Shown: positions 1-8,487, counted from the first letter of the stretch. The stretch: 64,000 nt of DNA from CAVWSM01 sp963757805 (GCA_963757805.1 CAVWSM010000006.1:1178001-1242000); one strand, 5' to 3'. The notes: generated from the sequence alone by a model not told the origin. A program made the numbers and translations.

Positions 1-291
1 GTGGCCTGCTGCGACGACCAGGCTCGGGTGACCGTAAACGGCTATCCGCTCGACGAGTCCTCGTACCTTTTCCCAGGCGATGTCCCGTCGACCTCTCCGT
101 TCGAACAGACCGTGCCCGAGGGTCAGCTGTGGGTGATGGGTGACCACCGCTCCGACTCGGGCGACTCGCGGGCCAATGGCTTTGTGCCCGAGCGGCTGGT
201 CACCGGCCGCGCCTTCGCCGTCGTCTGGCCGCTCTCCCGGTGGTCCGGGCTCGGCCGACCGGAGACCTTCGAGGGTGTTCCCGACCCGTGA
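1..291 (+). CDS. lepB: Signal peptidase I, C-terminal fragment (cut by window start)
   Basis: Type I signal peptidase cleaves signal peptides from exported proteins at the outer face of the membrane. Only the last 96 codons are present; the membrane anchor and the Ser and Lys catalytic boxes lie upstream of the window. What remains is diagnostic: a VTVNG strand, a VPEGQLWVMGDHR segment and the conserved GDHRSDSGDSR box D/E, then the GRA..V.WP terminal strand. The GTG at position 1 is probably an internal valine, not the start. rnhB follows about 60 bp later on the same strand, the usual actinobacterial order. Identification is firm; the true start cannot be seen. Confidence 0.93.
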   Translation: MACCDDQARVTVNGYPLDESSYLFPGDVPSTSPFEQTVPEGQLWVMGDHRSDSGDSRANGFVPERLVTGRAFAVVWPLSRWSGLGRPETFEGVPDP

Positions 292-349
292 CGGGCCTCC
301 GCGTGGCGCCCTGTCGTCCGTACGCATGTCGTCGCTAGGCTCGGCCACG

Positions 350-1198
350 ATGGGGCAGAAGACATTGCGGACACGCTCGTCCACCGTCGTCGGCGCACCG
401 GGAAAGCCGCCCAGCCTAAGGTTCGAGAAGGCACTGCTGCGCCAGGGGCACACGCTCGTCGCCGCATGCGACGAGGTTGGCCGCGGCGCGCTCGGTGGGC
501 CCGCCACGGTCGGCGTTGTGCTGGTCGACGTCAGCGTGCAACGCCTGCTGTCCGGGCTGCGTGACAGCAAGCTGCTCCTGCCCGAGGCACGCGAGCGGCT
601 TGCCCCACGGATCCGCCGCTGGGCCGTCGCCGCCTCCGTGGGCCACGCCGGCGCCGCGGAGGTCGACGCGATGGGCATCCTGCCGGCGCTGCGACTTGCC
701 GGCCGCCGAGCCCTGGGCGCGCTTCCCGCTCGCCCCGACGTGATCATCCTCGACGGCAACCACGACTACCTCACGCCGCCGGCGCAGCGAGGCTTGTTCG
801 ACCTCGAGCCCGTACTCGATGACGAGGACGTCCCACCCGTCGTGACCAAGATCAAAGCCGATCTGACCTGCGCCTCGGTCGCCGCAGCAAGCGTCCTCGC
901 CAAGACTGAGCGTGACCGACTCATGGTCCGGCTTGCGGACATATATCCCGGTTTTGGCTGGGAGATCAACAAGGGGTACGCAACGCCCGAGCACATGGCG
1001 GCAATCCGCCGGCTCGGACCGTGCGAGCAGCACCGCCGGACATGGCGACTGCCGCTGCGTGAGCTGGTCGCACTTGAAGAAGCGGCGGCGGCTGTCCTTG
1101 GCGGGCACGCTTTCGACCCAGAGGAGGCGGGCATGGCGAGCCTCGAGGCGCTCCTGGGTGACAATGGACCCGTCGAGGCCGAGCGTCAGCCGGCCTGA
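350..1198 (+). CDS. rnhB: Ribonuclease HII
   Basis: Degrades RNA in RNA-DNA hybrids and removes misincorporated ribonucleotides in the cytoplasm. The protein of about 282 aa carries the DEVGRG metal-binding motif near the N-terminus, the DSK segment, the ILDG strand and a KADLTCASVAAASVLAK block followed by RD, which together form the RNase HII active site. The frame is open from 140, inside lepB, but homologous sequence begins only near the SLRFEKALL segment. ATG 350 is chosen; ATG 326 would add eight residues, and neither has a clear ribosome-binding site. It precedes the DUF2469 gene by 55 bp, as is common in actinobacteria. Confidence 0.92.
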   Translation: MGQKTLRTRSSTVVGAPGKPPSLRFEKALLRQGHTLVAACDEVGRGALGGPATVGVVLVDVSVQRLLSGLRDSKLLLPEARERLAPRIRRWAVAASVGHAGAAEVDAMGILPALRLAGRRALGALPARPDVIILDGNHDYLTPPAQRGLFDLEPVLDDEDVPPVVTKIKADLTCASVAAASVLAKTERDRLMVRLADIYPGFGWEINKGYATPEHMAAIRRLGPCEQHRRTWRLPLRELVALEEAAAAVLGGHAFDPEEAGMASLEALLGDNGPVEAERQPA

Positions 1199-1253
1199 CC
1201 CGGCGGCGTCAGGCGTCGTCGTCGGGGGGCACGTCGAGAAGGGCAGGTCGGGC

Positions 1254-1574
1254 GTGAGCGCCGAGGACCTCGAGAAGTACGAGACCGAGATGGAGCTCTC
1301 GCTCTACAAGGAGTACCGCGATGTGGTGGGCCTCTTCTCGTACGTTGTCGAGACCGAGCGGCGGTTCTACCTGACCAACAACGTCGACCTGCAGGTCCGC
1401 AGCGATGGCGGCGAGGTCTACTTCGAAGTGACGATGAGCGACGCGTGGGTCTGGGACATGTACCGCCCGGCGCGCTTCGTCAAGAACGTCAAGGTCGTGA
1501 CGTTCAAGGACGTCAATGTCGAGGAGCTCGCCAAGAGCGACCTGGAGATCAAGTCCCCGCCGTTCGGATCCTGA
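1254..1574 (+). CDS. DUF2469 family protein
   Basis: Small acidic cytoplasmic protein of 106 aa that is strongly conserved in actinobacteria next to rnhB; its function is not known. It begins MSAEDLEKYETEMELSLYKE and continues with a beta-rich region ending in KSPPFGS. It has no signal peptide and no membrane segment. The frame is open further upstream, but GTG 1254 matches the expected family N-terminus and has a purine-rich GAAGGGCAGG just before it. Its fixed position between rnhB and yraN is the main clue, and housekeeping expression with that operon is likely. Confidence 0.9.
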   Translation: MSAEDLEKYETEMELSLYKEYRDVVGLFSYVVETERRFYLTNNVDLQVRSDGGEVYFEVTMSDAWVWDMYRPARFVKNVKVVTFKDVNVEELAKSDLEIKSPPFGS

Positions 1575-1638
1575 TCCGGTAAGGCCGGTCGGCGGCCCAC
1601 CGCCGCGCGATCGCCTGTGTCCGATTCGACGCACCCAG

Positions 1639-1677
1639 TTGTCCACATGCGGCGTTGCGGCCCCTCAGTTGTCCACA
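1639..1677 (+). promoter_or_regulatory. Pair of DnaA-box-like 9-mers
   Basis: Two exact copies of TTGTCCACA lie at 1639-1647 and 1669-1677, same orientation and 30 bp apart. Each sits inside the 12-mer CAGTTGTCCACA. This is the actinobacterial-type DnaA box (consensus TTRTCCACA). They are in the 167-bp gap between the DUF2469 gene and yraN, upstream of the yraN-comM-dprA run. The sequence match is direct; DnaA binding or regulation is inference. Confidence 0.45.
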
Positions 1678-1741
1678 GTCGCGCGCTCTGCTCTTCTCGC
1701 CAACCTGCTGCGCCTCGAAGGTGGTCGTGGAGGTGGTGCAC

Positions 1742-2101
1742 GTGCGGGCCAAGGACGGCGTGGGGTCGTACGGCGAGCGGGTGGCCGAGCGGCACCTGAT
1801 CGAGGCCGGGTTCACAGTGATCGACCGCAACTGGCGCTGTGACGTCGGGGAGGTCGATCTCGTGGCATTCGACGGCGACGACCTGGTGATCTGCGAAGTC
1901 AAGACCCGCTCGTCCGACGCCTTTGGCGCTCCGCTCGAGGCCGTCACGCCCGACAAGCTCCGCCGCTTGTGGCTGCTGGCCATGCGATACGCCGCCGCCC
2001 ATGACGTTGCCTATCGGCAGCTGCGAGTTGACGCCGTTGCCGTGCTGAAACAGCGCAAGGGTGCGGCAGTCGTTGAGCACATCCGGGGGATCGGCTCATG
2101 A
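1742..2101 (+). CDS. YraN family (UPF0102) putative endonuclease
   Basis: A 119-aa protein of the YraN/UPF0102 family, which has a restriction-endonuclease-like fold; the cellular role is unproven, with DNA processing suspected. The active-site signature is visible as GEVDLVAFDGDDLVICEVK, the D/ExK arrangement, preceded by GSYGERVAERHL. The frame is open from 1655, but GTG 1742 is chosen because a strong GGAGGT at 1729-1734 lies seven bases before it. Its stop overlaps the comM start in an ATGA junction at 2098-2101, so the two are translationally coupled. It sits with comM and dprA, which favours a DNA-uptake or recombination context. Confidence 0.9.
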   Translation: MRAKDGVGSYGERVAERHLIEAGFTVIDRNWRCDVGEVDLVAFDGDDLVICEVKTRSSDAFGAPLEAVTPDKLRRLWLLAMRYAAAHDVAYRQLRVDAVAVLKQRKGAAVVEHIRGIGS

Positions 2102-3648
2102 CCGTGGCCCACACCCACTGTGTCGCGCTGCTCGGCATCGAAGGGCGCATGGTCGAGGTCGAGGCAGACATTGCCAATGGGATCCCAGGGTTCGTGCTCG
2201 TGGGGCTGCCCGACGCCACGCTCAATGAAGCGCGGGATCGGGTGCGCTCGGCACTCGTAAACTCGGGCGAGGGATGGCCGCAACGGCGGCGCACGGTGAG
2301 CCTCTCGCCGGCCGACCTGCCCAAGAAGGGCAGCCACTTCGACCTGGCGATCGCGGTTGCCCTCGCGGCCGCCGCAGGCACGGTGCCGTCGTCAGCGCTC
2401 GACGGCATCGTCTTTCTCGGCGAGCTGGGTCTCGATGGGCGAGCTCGAGCCGTTCCCGGCGTGTTGCCCGCCGTCCTTGCGTCATCGAGGAGTGGCTTCA
2501 CCCGAGTCGTCGTGCCGGAGGCCAACGCCGCCGAAGCGACGCTGCTACCCGAGATGGCGGTGCTTGGCATCCGGTCGCTACGCCAGCTGCTCGCGGTGCT
2601 GCGTGGCGACTTCGTGCCGGAAGAGCAGCCGCAAGTGCCCGCCGACGAGATCGGCTCCGAGCCTGCCCTTCCCCGGCTGGCTCTCGACATGGCCGACGTG
2701 GTCGGCCAGATGACAGCGCGGGCTGCAGCGGAGGTGGCGGCCGCTGGCTTGCACCACATGATGATGGTCGGCCCGCCGGGTTCGGGAAAGACGATGATCG
2801 CCGAGCGCCTGCCCGGCCTGCTGCCCGAGCTCGATGCGGAGGAGGCGCTCGAGGTGACGGCTGTGCACTCGCTGGCCGGCCTGTTGCGCACCGGTCAGCC
2901 GCTCGTCACGACGCCGCCGTTCGCCGATCCGCACCACACCGCATCGGTGGCCGCAATGGTCGGCGGCGGCTCGGGGGTCGCGCGCCCTGGCGCTGTCAGC
3001 CAGGCGCACCGGGGCGTGCTGTTCATGGACGAGGCACCGCAGTTCGGCGTCCGAGTGATCGATGCCCTGCGTGAGCCACTCGAGAAGGGCCAAGTGCTCA
3101 TGGCGCGCAGTCAGCGATCCATCAGGTTCCCGTCTCGCTTCCTGCTCGTCATGGCGGCCAACCCGTGCCCGTGTGGCTACTTCGGCCAGCGGGACCAGCC
3201 GTGTCATTGCCTGCCCGACTCTGTGCGCCGCTACGAGCAGCGCATCTCCGGACCGGTCCGCGACCGCATCGACCTGTGGGTCAGGGTCCCACCAGTCCAG
3301 CGGTCGATTCTCCTCGCCGGGCTCGGCCGGATGGAGTCCACGTCGACCATCGCGGAGCGGGTTGCCGAGGCTCGACTACGGCAGCGCCGTCGCTATGCCG
3401 GACTGCCATGGCGATGCAACGGCGAGGTGCCGGGACCGGAGTTTCGCCGCCGCTGGCCACTGCCCGCTGATGTCCTCGACCCGGTCGAGGAGGCGCTCCG
3501 GCGCGGTGAGCTCACCGCACGGGGTGCCCACCGATCCATCCGCGTGGCGTGGACAGCGGCCGACCTCGCCGGACGGGACCGGCCGATCGCCGACGACACG
3601 GCGTTCGCGGTCGCCCAGCACCTCGAGACGAGGATGGCCGCCGCATGA
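2098..3648 (+). CDS. comM: YifB/ComM family Mg-chelatase-like AAA+ ATPase
   Basis: ComM is a hexameric AAA+ helicase that promotes branch migration during natural transformation. The 516-aa protein has the ChlI-like N-terminal domain (about residues 1-130), Walker A GPPGSGKT at 225-232, a Walker B region ending in FMDE, the zinc-ribbon-like CPCGYFGQRDQPCHC cysteine cluster, and a C-terminal Mg-chelatase domain with an RISGPVRDRIDLWV segment. Length is normal for the family. It overlaps yraN by four bases upstream and dprA by four bases downstream (ATGA at 3645-3648). Neighbouring dprA supports a transformation or recombination role, although no other competence genes appear in the window. Confidence 0.94.
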   Translation: MTVAHTHCVALLGIEGRMVEVEADIANGIPGFVLVGLPDATLNEARDRVRSALVNSGEGWPQRRRTVSLSPADLPKKGSHFDLAIAVALAAAAGTVPSSALDGIVFLGELGLDGRARAVPGVLPAVLASSRSGFTRVVVPEANAAEATLLPEMAVLGIRSLRQLLAVLRGDFVPEEQPQVPADEIGSEPALPRLALDMADVVGQMTARAAAEVAAAGLHHMMMVGPPGSGKTMIAERLPGLLPELDAEEALEVTAVHSLAGLLRTGQPLVTTPPFADPHHTASVAAMVGGGSGVARPGAVSQAHRGVLFMDEAPQFGVRVIDALREPLEKGQVLMARSQRSIRFPSRFLLVMAANPCPCGYFGQRDQPCHCLPDSVRRYEQRISGPVRDRIDLWVRVPPVQRSILLAGLGRMESTSTIAERVAEARLRQRRRYAGLPWRCNGEVPGPEFRRRWPLPADVLDPVEEALRRGELTARGAHRSIRVAWTAADLAGRDRPIADDTAFAVAQHLETRMAAA

Positions 3649-4829
3649 CAGGGACGGCTCGGCCGGCGAACGCAGCACATCTGCCCGAGGGGCAAGCCGA
3701 GCGGCACGCACGTGCGCTGCTCACAGGCATCTGGGAGCCGGGAGACATCCCACTCGGACAGCGAGTCGCCGAAGTCGGTGCCGCGCAGGTCGTGGCAGAG
3801 CTGCGCGAGGGTGCGCTGCCTCGGACCTCGACGGCGCGACAACGACTGGCTGCCGATCGGGCCGCGGTGATCAACGTCGCCGAGCTGCTCGATGCCGTCG
3901 CCCGCCAGGGCATCCGGTTCGTCATCCCCGGCGATGCCGAATGGCCCGACTCCCTAGGCGTCCTCGACATGGTGACCCTCGACAACATGGGCGGCCAGCC
4001 GTACGGCCTGTGGCTGCGTGGCCCGCGCAACCTGGCGGAGACATTGCGGCGCTCAGTGTCGGTGGTGGGCGCGCGAGCGGCAAGTGCTTACGGAGAGCAT
4101 GTCGCCACCGACGTGGCCGCCGGAGTGGCCGATCGGGGGGTAGCCGTCGTGTCGGGGGCCGCCTACGGCATCGACTCTGCCGCGCATCGGGGCGCCCTCG
4201 CGGTCGGCGGGGCCACGATCGCGGTGCTGGCCTGCGGTGTCGACGTGATCTACCCCCGTGGTAACGCGAGTCTGCTGGGGCGGGTCGCCGACGAAGGCCT
4301 CATCGTTAGCGAAGCGGCACCCGGCGCCACACCAACGCGCCCCCGCTTCCTGATTCGCAACCGCATCATTGCCGCGGCCACGCCGGGCACGGTCGTCGTG
4401 GAGGCGACACCACGGTCTGGGGCACTAAACACGGCCAACTGGGCAGACAGGTGCTCTCGTCAGGTCATGGGTATCCCGGGCCCGGTGACGTCGTCACTGT
4501 CTGTGGGTGTGCACGACCGGCTGCGCAGCGGTGCTGCGCTGGTCACCAGCAGTGCCGACGTCCTCGAGCTGATCGGCCCTTTCGGCTATGACACCGTGCC
4601 CGTCCCAAGAGGCCCGGAGCGTCCACGAGATGGGCTGCCGACAGCTGCCGTCACCGTGCTCGAAGCGATGCCCGGTCGAGGTTCCGTCACGGTCGACGAG
4701 CTCTGTGCCACCACGCCGATAGCGCCGCGCGAGTGCATCGCGGCGCTTGGACTGCTCATGGCTCGTGGGTTGGTGCAGTCCTCGCCCATCGGCTGGTCGC
4801 TCACCCGGCTGGCACGTACCGGCAGTTGA
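3645..4829 (+). CDS. dprA: DNA-processing protein DprA
   Basis: DprA binds incoming single-stranded DNA and loads RecA during transformation. The 394-aa protein carries the Rossmann-fold DprA/Smf core: SVVGARAAS.YG, SGAAYGIDSAAHRGAL, AVLACGVDVIYPRGN, and RFLIRNRIIAA followed by VVVEA..RSGAL. A helical N-terminal region and a C-terminal winged-helix-like domain (about 330-394) flank it. The start at ATG 3645 overlaps the comM stop, giving translational coupling. The residue usually arginine in the GSR/GAR turn is present. It is followed by xerC after about 105 bp. Confidence 0.94.
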   Translation: MTGTARPANAAHLPEGQAERHARALLTGIWEPGDIPLGQRVAEVGAAQVVAELREGALPRTSTARQRLAADRAAVINVAELLDAVARQGIRFVIPGDAEWPDSLGVLDMVTLDNMGGQPYGLWLRGPRNLAETLRRSVSVVGARAASAYGEHVATDVAAGVADRGVAVVSGAAYGIDSAAHRGALAVGGATIAVLACGVDVIYPRGNASLLGRVADEGLIVSEAAPGATPTRPRFLIRNRIIAAATPGTVVVEATPRSGALNTANWADRCSRQVMGIPGPVTSSLSVGVHDRLRSGAALVTSSADVLELIGPFGYDTVPVPRGPERPRDGLPTAAVTVLEAMPGRGSVTVDELCATTPIAPRECIAALGLLMARGLVQSSPIGWSLTRLARTGS

Positions 4830-4934
4830 GGGGGCATGGCGACGGCAGCGCCCGGACCCCCAAGGTGCGAGCGACACGGAGCTGAGAGGGTGGCGGTTCT
4901 TGACCATGGCCGCCAGTGCGGCAACGGTGATCAA

Positions 4935-5897
4935 GTGAGTCGCGAGCCGAGCGAGCTGCCTGCGTCGACGCAGCACGCCCTCGACGCATTCGTCCGGCAC
5001 CTGGCGCAAGAGCGCGATCGGTCGCCGCACACGCTCCGGGCTTACCGCGGAGACATCGCGTCGCTGCTCGACCACATGGTCCGGCTGCGGCATGACGACC
5101 TCTCCGCGCTCGACATCTTCGTTCTCCGGTCGTGGTTGGCTCGCCTTGCGTCCCAAGGCAGATCGCGAAGCACCCTGGCGCGCCGGGCGGCGGCGGCCCG
5201 AGTGTTCTCCGCGTGGGCGCACCGCACCGGGCTGCTGAGCACTGATCCGGGAAGTCAGCTCGCAACGCCCCGGCGAAGCAGACCTCTTCCGGCCGTGCTC
5301 GAGGCACGACAGGCGCGTGACGTCCTGCAGACCGCGGCTGAGGGCGCAGCCGAGGCGCCGCTCGCAGAGTCATTGCCGGCAGCTTCGTCGGCCGTGGCTA
5401 TGCGAGACAGCGCTCTGCTCGAGCTGCTCTATGCCTCGGGCATCCGGGTCGGCGAGCTCGTCGGGCTAGACGTGGACGACCTCGATCGTGGGCGTCGCGT
5501 TGTGCGCGTCTTGGGCAAGGGGCGCAAAGAGCGGACAGTGCCCTACGGCGCGCCGGCTGCGTCCGCGCTGGAAACTTGGTTGCACAGCGGCCGGCCGCTG
5601 CTTGCTAGGGACGGAAGCGGTCCGGCTCTCTTTCTCGGCCTTCGTGGCCGGCGTCTGGACCCACGCACCGTCCGCCGCGTCGTGCACGCGGCAATGCAAG
5701 CGCTGGACGGTGTGCCCGACCTAGGGCCGCACGGCTTGCGTCACTCGGCCGCGACCCATCTCCTCGAAGGTGGTGCCGACTTGCGCAGCGTCCAGGAGAT
5801 GCTCGGACACGCGTCATTGGCGACCACTCAGATCTATACACACGTGTCTGTTGAGCGGCTGCGGCGGGCCTATACGCAAGCCCACCCCCGTGCCTGA
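4935..5897 (+). CDS. xerC: Tyrosine recombinase XerC
   Basis: Site-specific recombinase that resolves chromosome dimers at dif with a XerD partner. The 320-aa protein has an N-terminal SAM-like DNA-binding domain (LSPHTLRAYRGDI type, about residues 10-100) and a C-terminal catalytic domain. Catalytic residues are visible: Arg in ASGIRVGEL, Lys in LGKGRKER, HGLRH, LGHASLATTQIYTHV with the second His and the nucleophile Tyr. The open frame begins at 4836, but GTG 4935 gives the family N-terminus; no strong ribosome-binding site is seen, so ATG 4836 cannot be excluded. Its stop lies 21 bp from the convergent hydrolase gene. It is the usual chromosomal XerC of this neighbourhood, not a phage integrase. 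Confidence 0.92.
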   Translation: MSREPSELPASTQHALDAFVRHLAQERDRSPHTLRAYRGDIASLLDHMVRLRHDDLSALDIFVLRSWLARLASQGRSRSTLARRAAAARVFSAWAHRTGLLSTDPGSQLATPRRSRPLPAVLEARQARDVLQTAAEGAAEAPLAESLPAASSAVAMRDSALLELLYASGIRVGELVGLDVDDLDRGRRVVRVLGKGRKERTVPYGAPAASALETWLHSGRPLLARDGSGPALFLGLRGRRLDPRTVRRVVHAAMQALDGVPDLGPHGLRHSAATHLLEGGADLRSVQEMLGHASLATTQIYTHVSVERLRRAYTQAHPRA

Positions 5898-5918
5898 GCG
5901 CGCTGTGCTGTCGGGCTG

Positions 5919-7415
5919 TCATCGTTCGAGGGAGGCCTCGTCGGGCACCCCCGCGACGACGGCGGCGATGTTGTGCTGCGATTCGGTGCCCGCGTCGAGG
6001 TAGCTCGAGTGCCCGGTGATGCCCTCAAGCGCAGCGGTGCCGTCAGTCTCGAGCCGTGTCGCGCCGAAAGCCTCCTCGCCCGGGTCGGCACCGAAGTGGC
6101 CGAGCATCGCGATCCAGTCGCGGTCGGCCTCCGCGACATAGACCTCACCGTCGTCGAGCCGGACGTCGTCGGCTGCGTCAACGCCGATGCCGGGTGACCC
6201 GAGGAGGACCAGGTCGTCGACACCGTGATGCGCGATGCCTAACGTCTGCCCCGCAACCAAGGATCCGTACGAGTGCCCGATCACGGTCACATGCATGTCG
6301 CGCCCGGCCGCAAGCGCTCGTTGCGCGAGGCCGTCCAGCGTGCCGCGCAGGAGCGTCGATCCGGCCCGTGCAGACTTCGTGAACGCGGCTTCCAGACCTT
6401 GCGGGCTCGTGTAGCCCAACCAGGCGATCACCGCCACCGCCCCCGACGCCAGTCCCGACGCCGTCCGCTGCAGCGCGTCAGCCGTGGCGACCAGGGAGTC
6501 CAGGTCGGCCGAAACGGTTGTCGACATCCCCGGCACCAGCAGCGCGACGTGTCGGGCTGTCTCGGGATTGCCGACGGACACGACGGCATGGCCCCGCGCC
6601 GGATCCAGCGCCAACAGCAACCGATCCGGGTGACCAGTCACCTGCGACTCCACCCGCTCGAGAAGCTCGAGTCGTTCGCTCAAGGCGACCAGTCCCTGAA
6701 TGGTTTCTCTGATGCCCGATTGCGCCGCGGTACGCAGCTCGGCGAGCGCCTGCCAACGGGACTCACGCAGGAGGCGACGGTTGGCCCGGTCACGAACAGT
6801 TGCCGGCAGACCGTCGAGCGACCCGAGCCAGCTAGGCGCATCACGCCACATGTCCCGACGTTGGGAAGGCGGGAGTGCCGCCAACCAGTCCGCCACCTGG
6901 CCGGCTGGAGGGACGCTGCCGAGCGTCGGCGGCATCCCGATGGGAAGACCGGCAGGGCCATGGCTCGGTGGCCATGTCGTCGGCCAGGGCGCCACATCGG
7001 CGACGAGGACTCGATTTAGCGCCTGTAGCCGATCGACTAGTGCGATAACCCCTGCGGCGACTACCCGCTCCGCATCGTCGGCGAGCTCGTCTGCCGCACC
7101 CGCCAGGGACGCCGGCTCACCAGCGGAGCCCCGAGCGTGCGTCAGCGCCCGAGCTCGATCGAGCTGTTCGCCGCCAGCTCGGACGACTGTGGCGACGCGT
7201 CGTGACTCGACCTCGACTGCCCGCACCGCGTCGTGCAGCCGAGCCAGGGGCCACGCCGCGGCGTCGGCGGCTCCTCCGGCCCAGCCCTGCGTGAGGGTCG
7301 AGCCGGCGATGCGCAGCAGTGCGCCAAGATCCGCCAGGCGGTCGGCCTCGGTGCTCAGCAGCCGAGCGGCCTGGCGCAGCTGCTCGGGCGGCCCGAGCCC
7401 GAGAGCACGACTCAT
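5919..7415 (-). CDS. WXG-like/DUF1023 alpha/beta hydrolase
   Basis: A 498-aa protein with two parts. Residues 1-110 are helical and contain a WAG turn (GWAGGAADAAA) between long helices, like WXG100 proteins. The C-terminal half is a DUF1023 alpha/beta hydrolase with the oxyanion strand VALLVPGMSTTV, nucleophile elbow GHSYGS, the LLGSPG strand and a late GHSSYLD histidine. Substrate is unknown; such proteins are typically secreted or cell-surface lipase/esterase-like enzymes of actinobacteria. No Sec signal peptide is present, so a type VII-like export route is possible but unproven. ATG 7415 is chosen because it overlaps the stop of the upstream small gene (ATGA at 7412-7415). Last gene of a three-gene minus-strand operon. 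Confidence 0.8.
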   Translation of the reverse strand: MSRALGLGPPEQLRQAARLLSTEADRLADLGALLRIAGSTLTQGWAGGAADAAAWPLARLHDAVRAVEVESRRVATVVRAGGEQLDRARALTHARGSAGEPASLAGAADELADDAERVVAAGVIALVDRLQALNRVLVADVAPWPTTWPPSHGPAGLPIGMPPTLGSVPPAGQVADWLAALPPSQRRDMWRDAPSWLGSLDGLPATVRDRANRRLLRESRWQALAELRTAAQSGIRETIQGLVALSERLELLERVESQVTGHPDRLLLALDPARGHAVVSVGNPETARHVALLVPGMSTTVSADLDSLVATADALQRTASGLASGAVAVIAWLGYTSPQGLEAAFTKSARAGSTLLRGTLDGLAQRALAAGRDMHVTVIGHSYGSLVAGQTLGIAHHGVDDLVLLGSPGIGVDAADDVRLDDGEVYVAEADRDWIAMLGHFGADPGEEAFGATRLETDGTAALEGITGHSSYLDAGTESQHNIAAVVAGVPDEASLER

Positions 7416-7678
7416 CTCGAAGAGGCCCGCTGGTCGGCGGACTCGTAGGTCTGCGCCGCCCACTCGAGCCGGGCACCCAAAGAGGCGATGCGGAGCACAA
7501 GCCGGGTGCCGACGTCGTCCACGTCGGCGCCAGTGATGTGCGAGCGGAGGCGCGGCAGCGCGTCCACGATGAGTGCCATCGCGCGTTCCGGCCGAGGCTC
7601 TCCGATCCGGTCGGTGCCCTGGCGCAGCCGGCGTGCCACGGCCTGCAGCAGTGCCGGGTCTGCCGAGAATCCGGTCAC
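7412..7678 (-). CDS. Small helical protein with YxxxD tail (WXG100-like)
   Basis: An 88-aa, mostly helical protein with no signal peptide. It reads as two helical segments separated by a short turn and ends with AAQTYESADQ, which matches the YxxxD/E motif found near the C-terminus of many type VII (ESX) secretion substrates; a true WXG turn is missing. It starts at GTG 7678 overlapping the stop of the M23-like gene, and its stop overlaps the start of the DUF1023 hydrolase, so all three are coupled. The likely role is partner or chaperone of the WXG-like hydrolase. Reality of the gene is supported mainly by the double overlap. Confidence 0.7.
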   Translation of the reverse strand: MTGFSADPALLQAVARRLRQGTDRIGEPRPERAMALIVDALPRLRSHITGADVDDVGTRLVLRIASLGARLEWAAQTYESADQRASSR

Positions 7679-8214
7679 CGTCTGCGCCTCACATCAGCCT
7701 CGATCGGCAGCAGTCGCACTCGGAGATCCCCGAAGAGCAGTCGCGGATCGAGGTAGGACGCCCCTCGCCGCAAGCCGAAATGCAGGCAGGTCGCAGGTGC
7801 GCAGTGACCGCCTCGATCTTCGATCGTGGCGATGACGGTCCCGACCGCGACCACGTCGCCCCGCCCGACCAGGGCAACCACGGGCTCGTACGTGGTGATC
7901 AGCGACCCGTGGGTGATGGACACGACGCCCCGTCCGGCGACCACCCCTGCAAACCGCACAACGCCGGTGCCCGCCGCTCGCACCGGGCTGCCGACCGGGG
8001 TCTGCAGGTCGAGTCCGCGGTGACCGGGCAGCCAGGGGAGCGGCGGTGGCGCGAAATCCCGGACCACACGCGGCGGGCTGGTGGGCCACACCCAGCCGGC
8101 GGACGCGGGCTGAGTCACCCGACCCGCGGCTATCGCCGTCGCCGGCAGCAGGGCCGTGACGAGCGAGAGGGCAACAAGCCCCACTGTTCTGCGGGCGGCG
8201 AGGGACAATCTCAT
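7675..8214 (-). CDS. Exported M23 (LytM) domain protein, degenerate active site
   Basis: A 179-aa protein with a signal peptide (residues 1-30, hydrophobic core VGLVALSLVTALLPATAIA) and a LytM/M23 domain that in active members cuts peptidoglycan cross-links. HRGLD supplies the first His and Asp zinc ligands, and CLHFGLRRG supplies the last His. The catalytic first His of the usual HxH motif is Cys here, so activity is doubtful and it may act as a peptidoglycan-binding or amidase-activating protein. ATG 8214 is used because it gives a proper signal peptide; the frame is open to 8520. First gene of the operon, divergent from rpsB, as in many actinobacteria. Confidence 0.85.
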   Translation of the reverse strand: MRLSLAARRTVGLVALSLVTALLPATAIAAGRVTQPASAGWVWPTSPPRVVRDFAPPPLPWLPGHRGLDLQTPVGSPVRAAGTGVVRFAGVVAGRGVVSITHGSLITTYEPVVALVGRGDVVAVGTVIATIEDRGGHCAPATCLHFGLRRGASYLDPRLLFGDLRVRLLPIEADVRRRR

Positions 8215-8414
8215 GCGTTCGAGCCTCGGCCCGGCGAGTGCGTGCGGACAGAGCCCAGTGCAGCTCTGTGGACGTAGACCGCTCCCAGACCCGGCATGTG
8301 GACAGGCGGCCCACGCCGTCATTGGTGATCGACAGCCTCCTATCACGCGACACGCCGCCGGCACGTCGTACGGGACGAGGCTGTGGATCTTGGAGCGCGG
8401 GGGCACTTGCCCGT

Positions 8415-8445
8415 TTGGACCCGTACCCACGCACTCCCGTACACT
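8415..8445 (+). promoter_or_regulatory. Candidate rpsB promoter
   Basis: TTGGAC (8415-8420) and TACACT (8440-8445) resemble the -35 and -10 boxes of a housekeeping sigma factor. The 19-bp spacer is long. The predicted transcript would start near 8452 and leave a leader of about 190 bases before rpsB. Match seen in sequence; activity is inferred. Confidence 0.4.
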
Positions 8446-8487
8446 CGTGGGGCGACCCTTGCACCATGGGTCGACTTCGCACGCCCT

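Noticed and set aside
4935..5897. Phage or island integrase
   Set aside because: Its place between dprA and the rpsB region and its XerC-like motifs mark it as the housekeeping recombinase; no attachment sites were seen.
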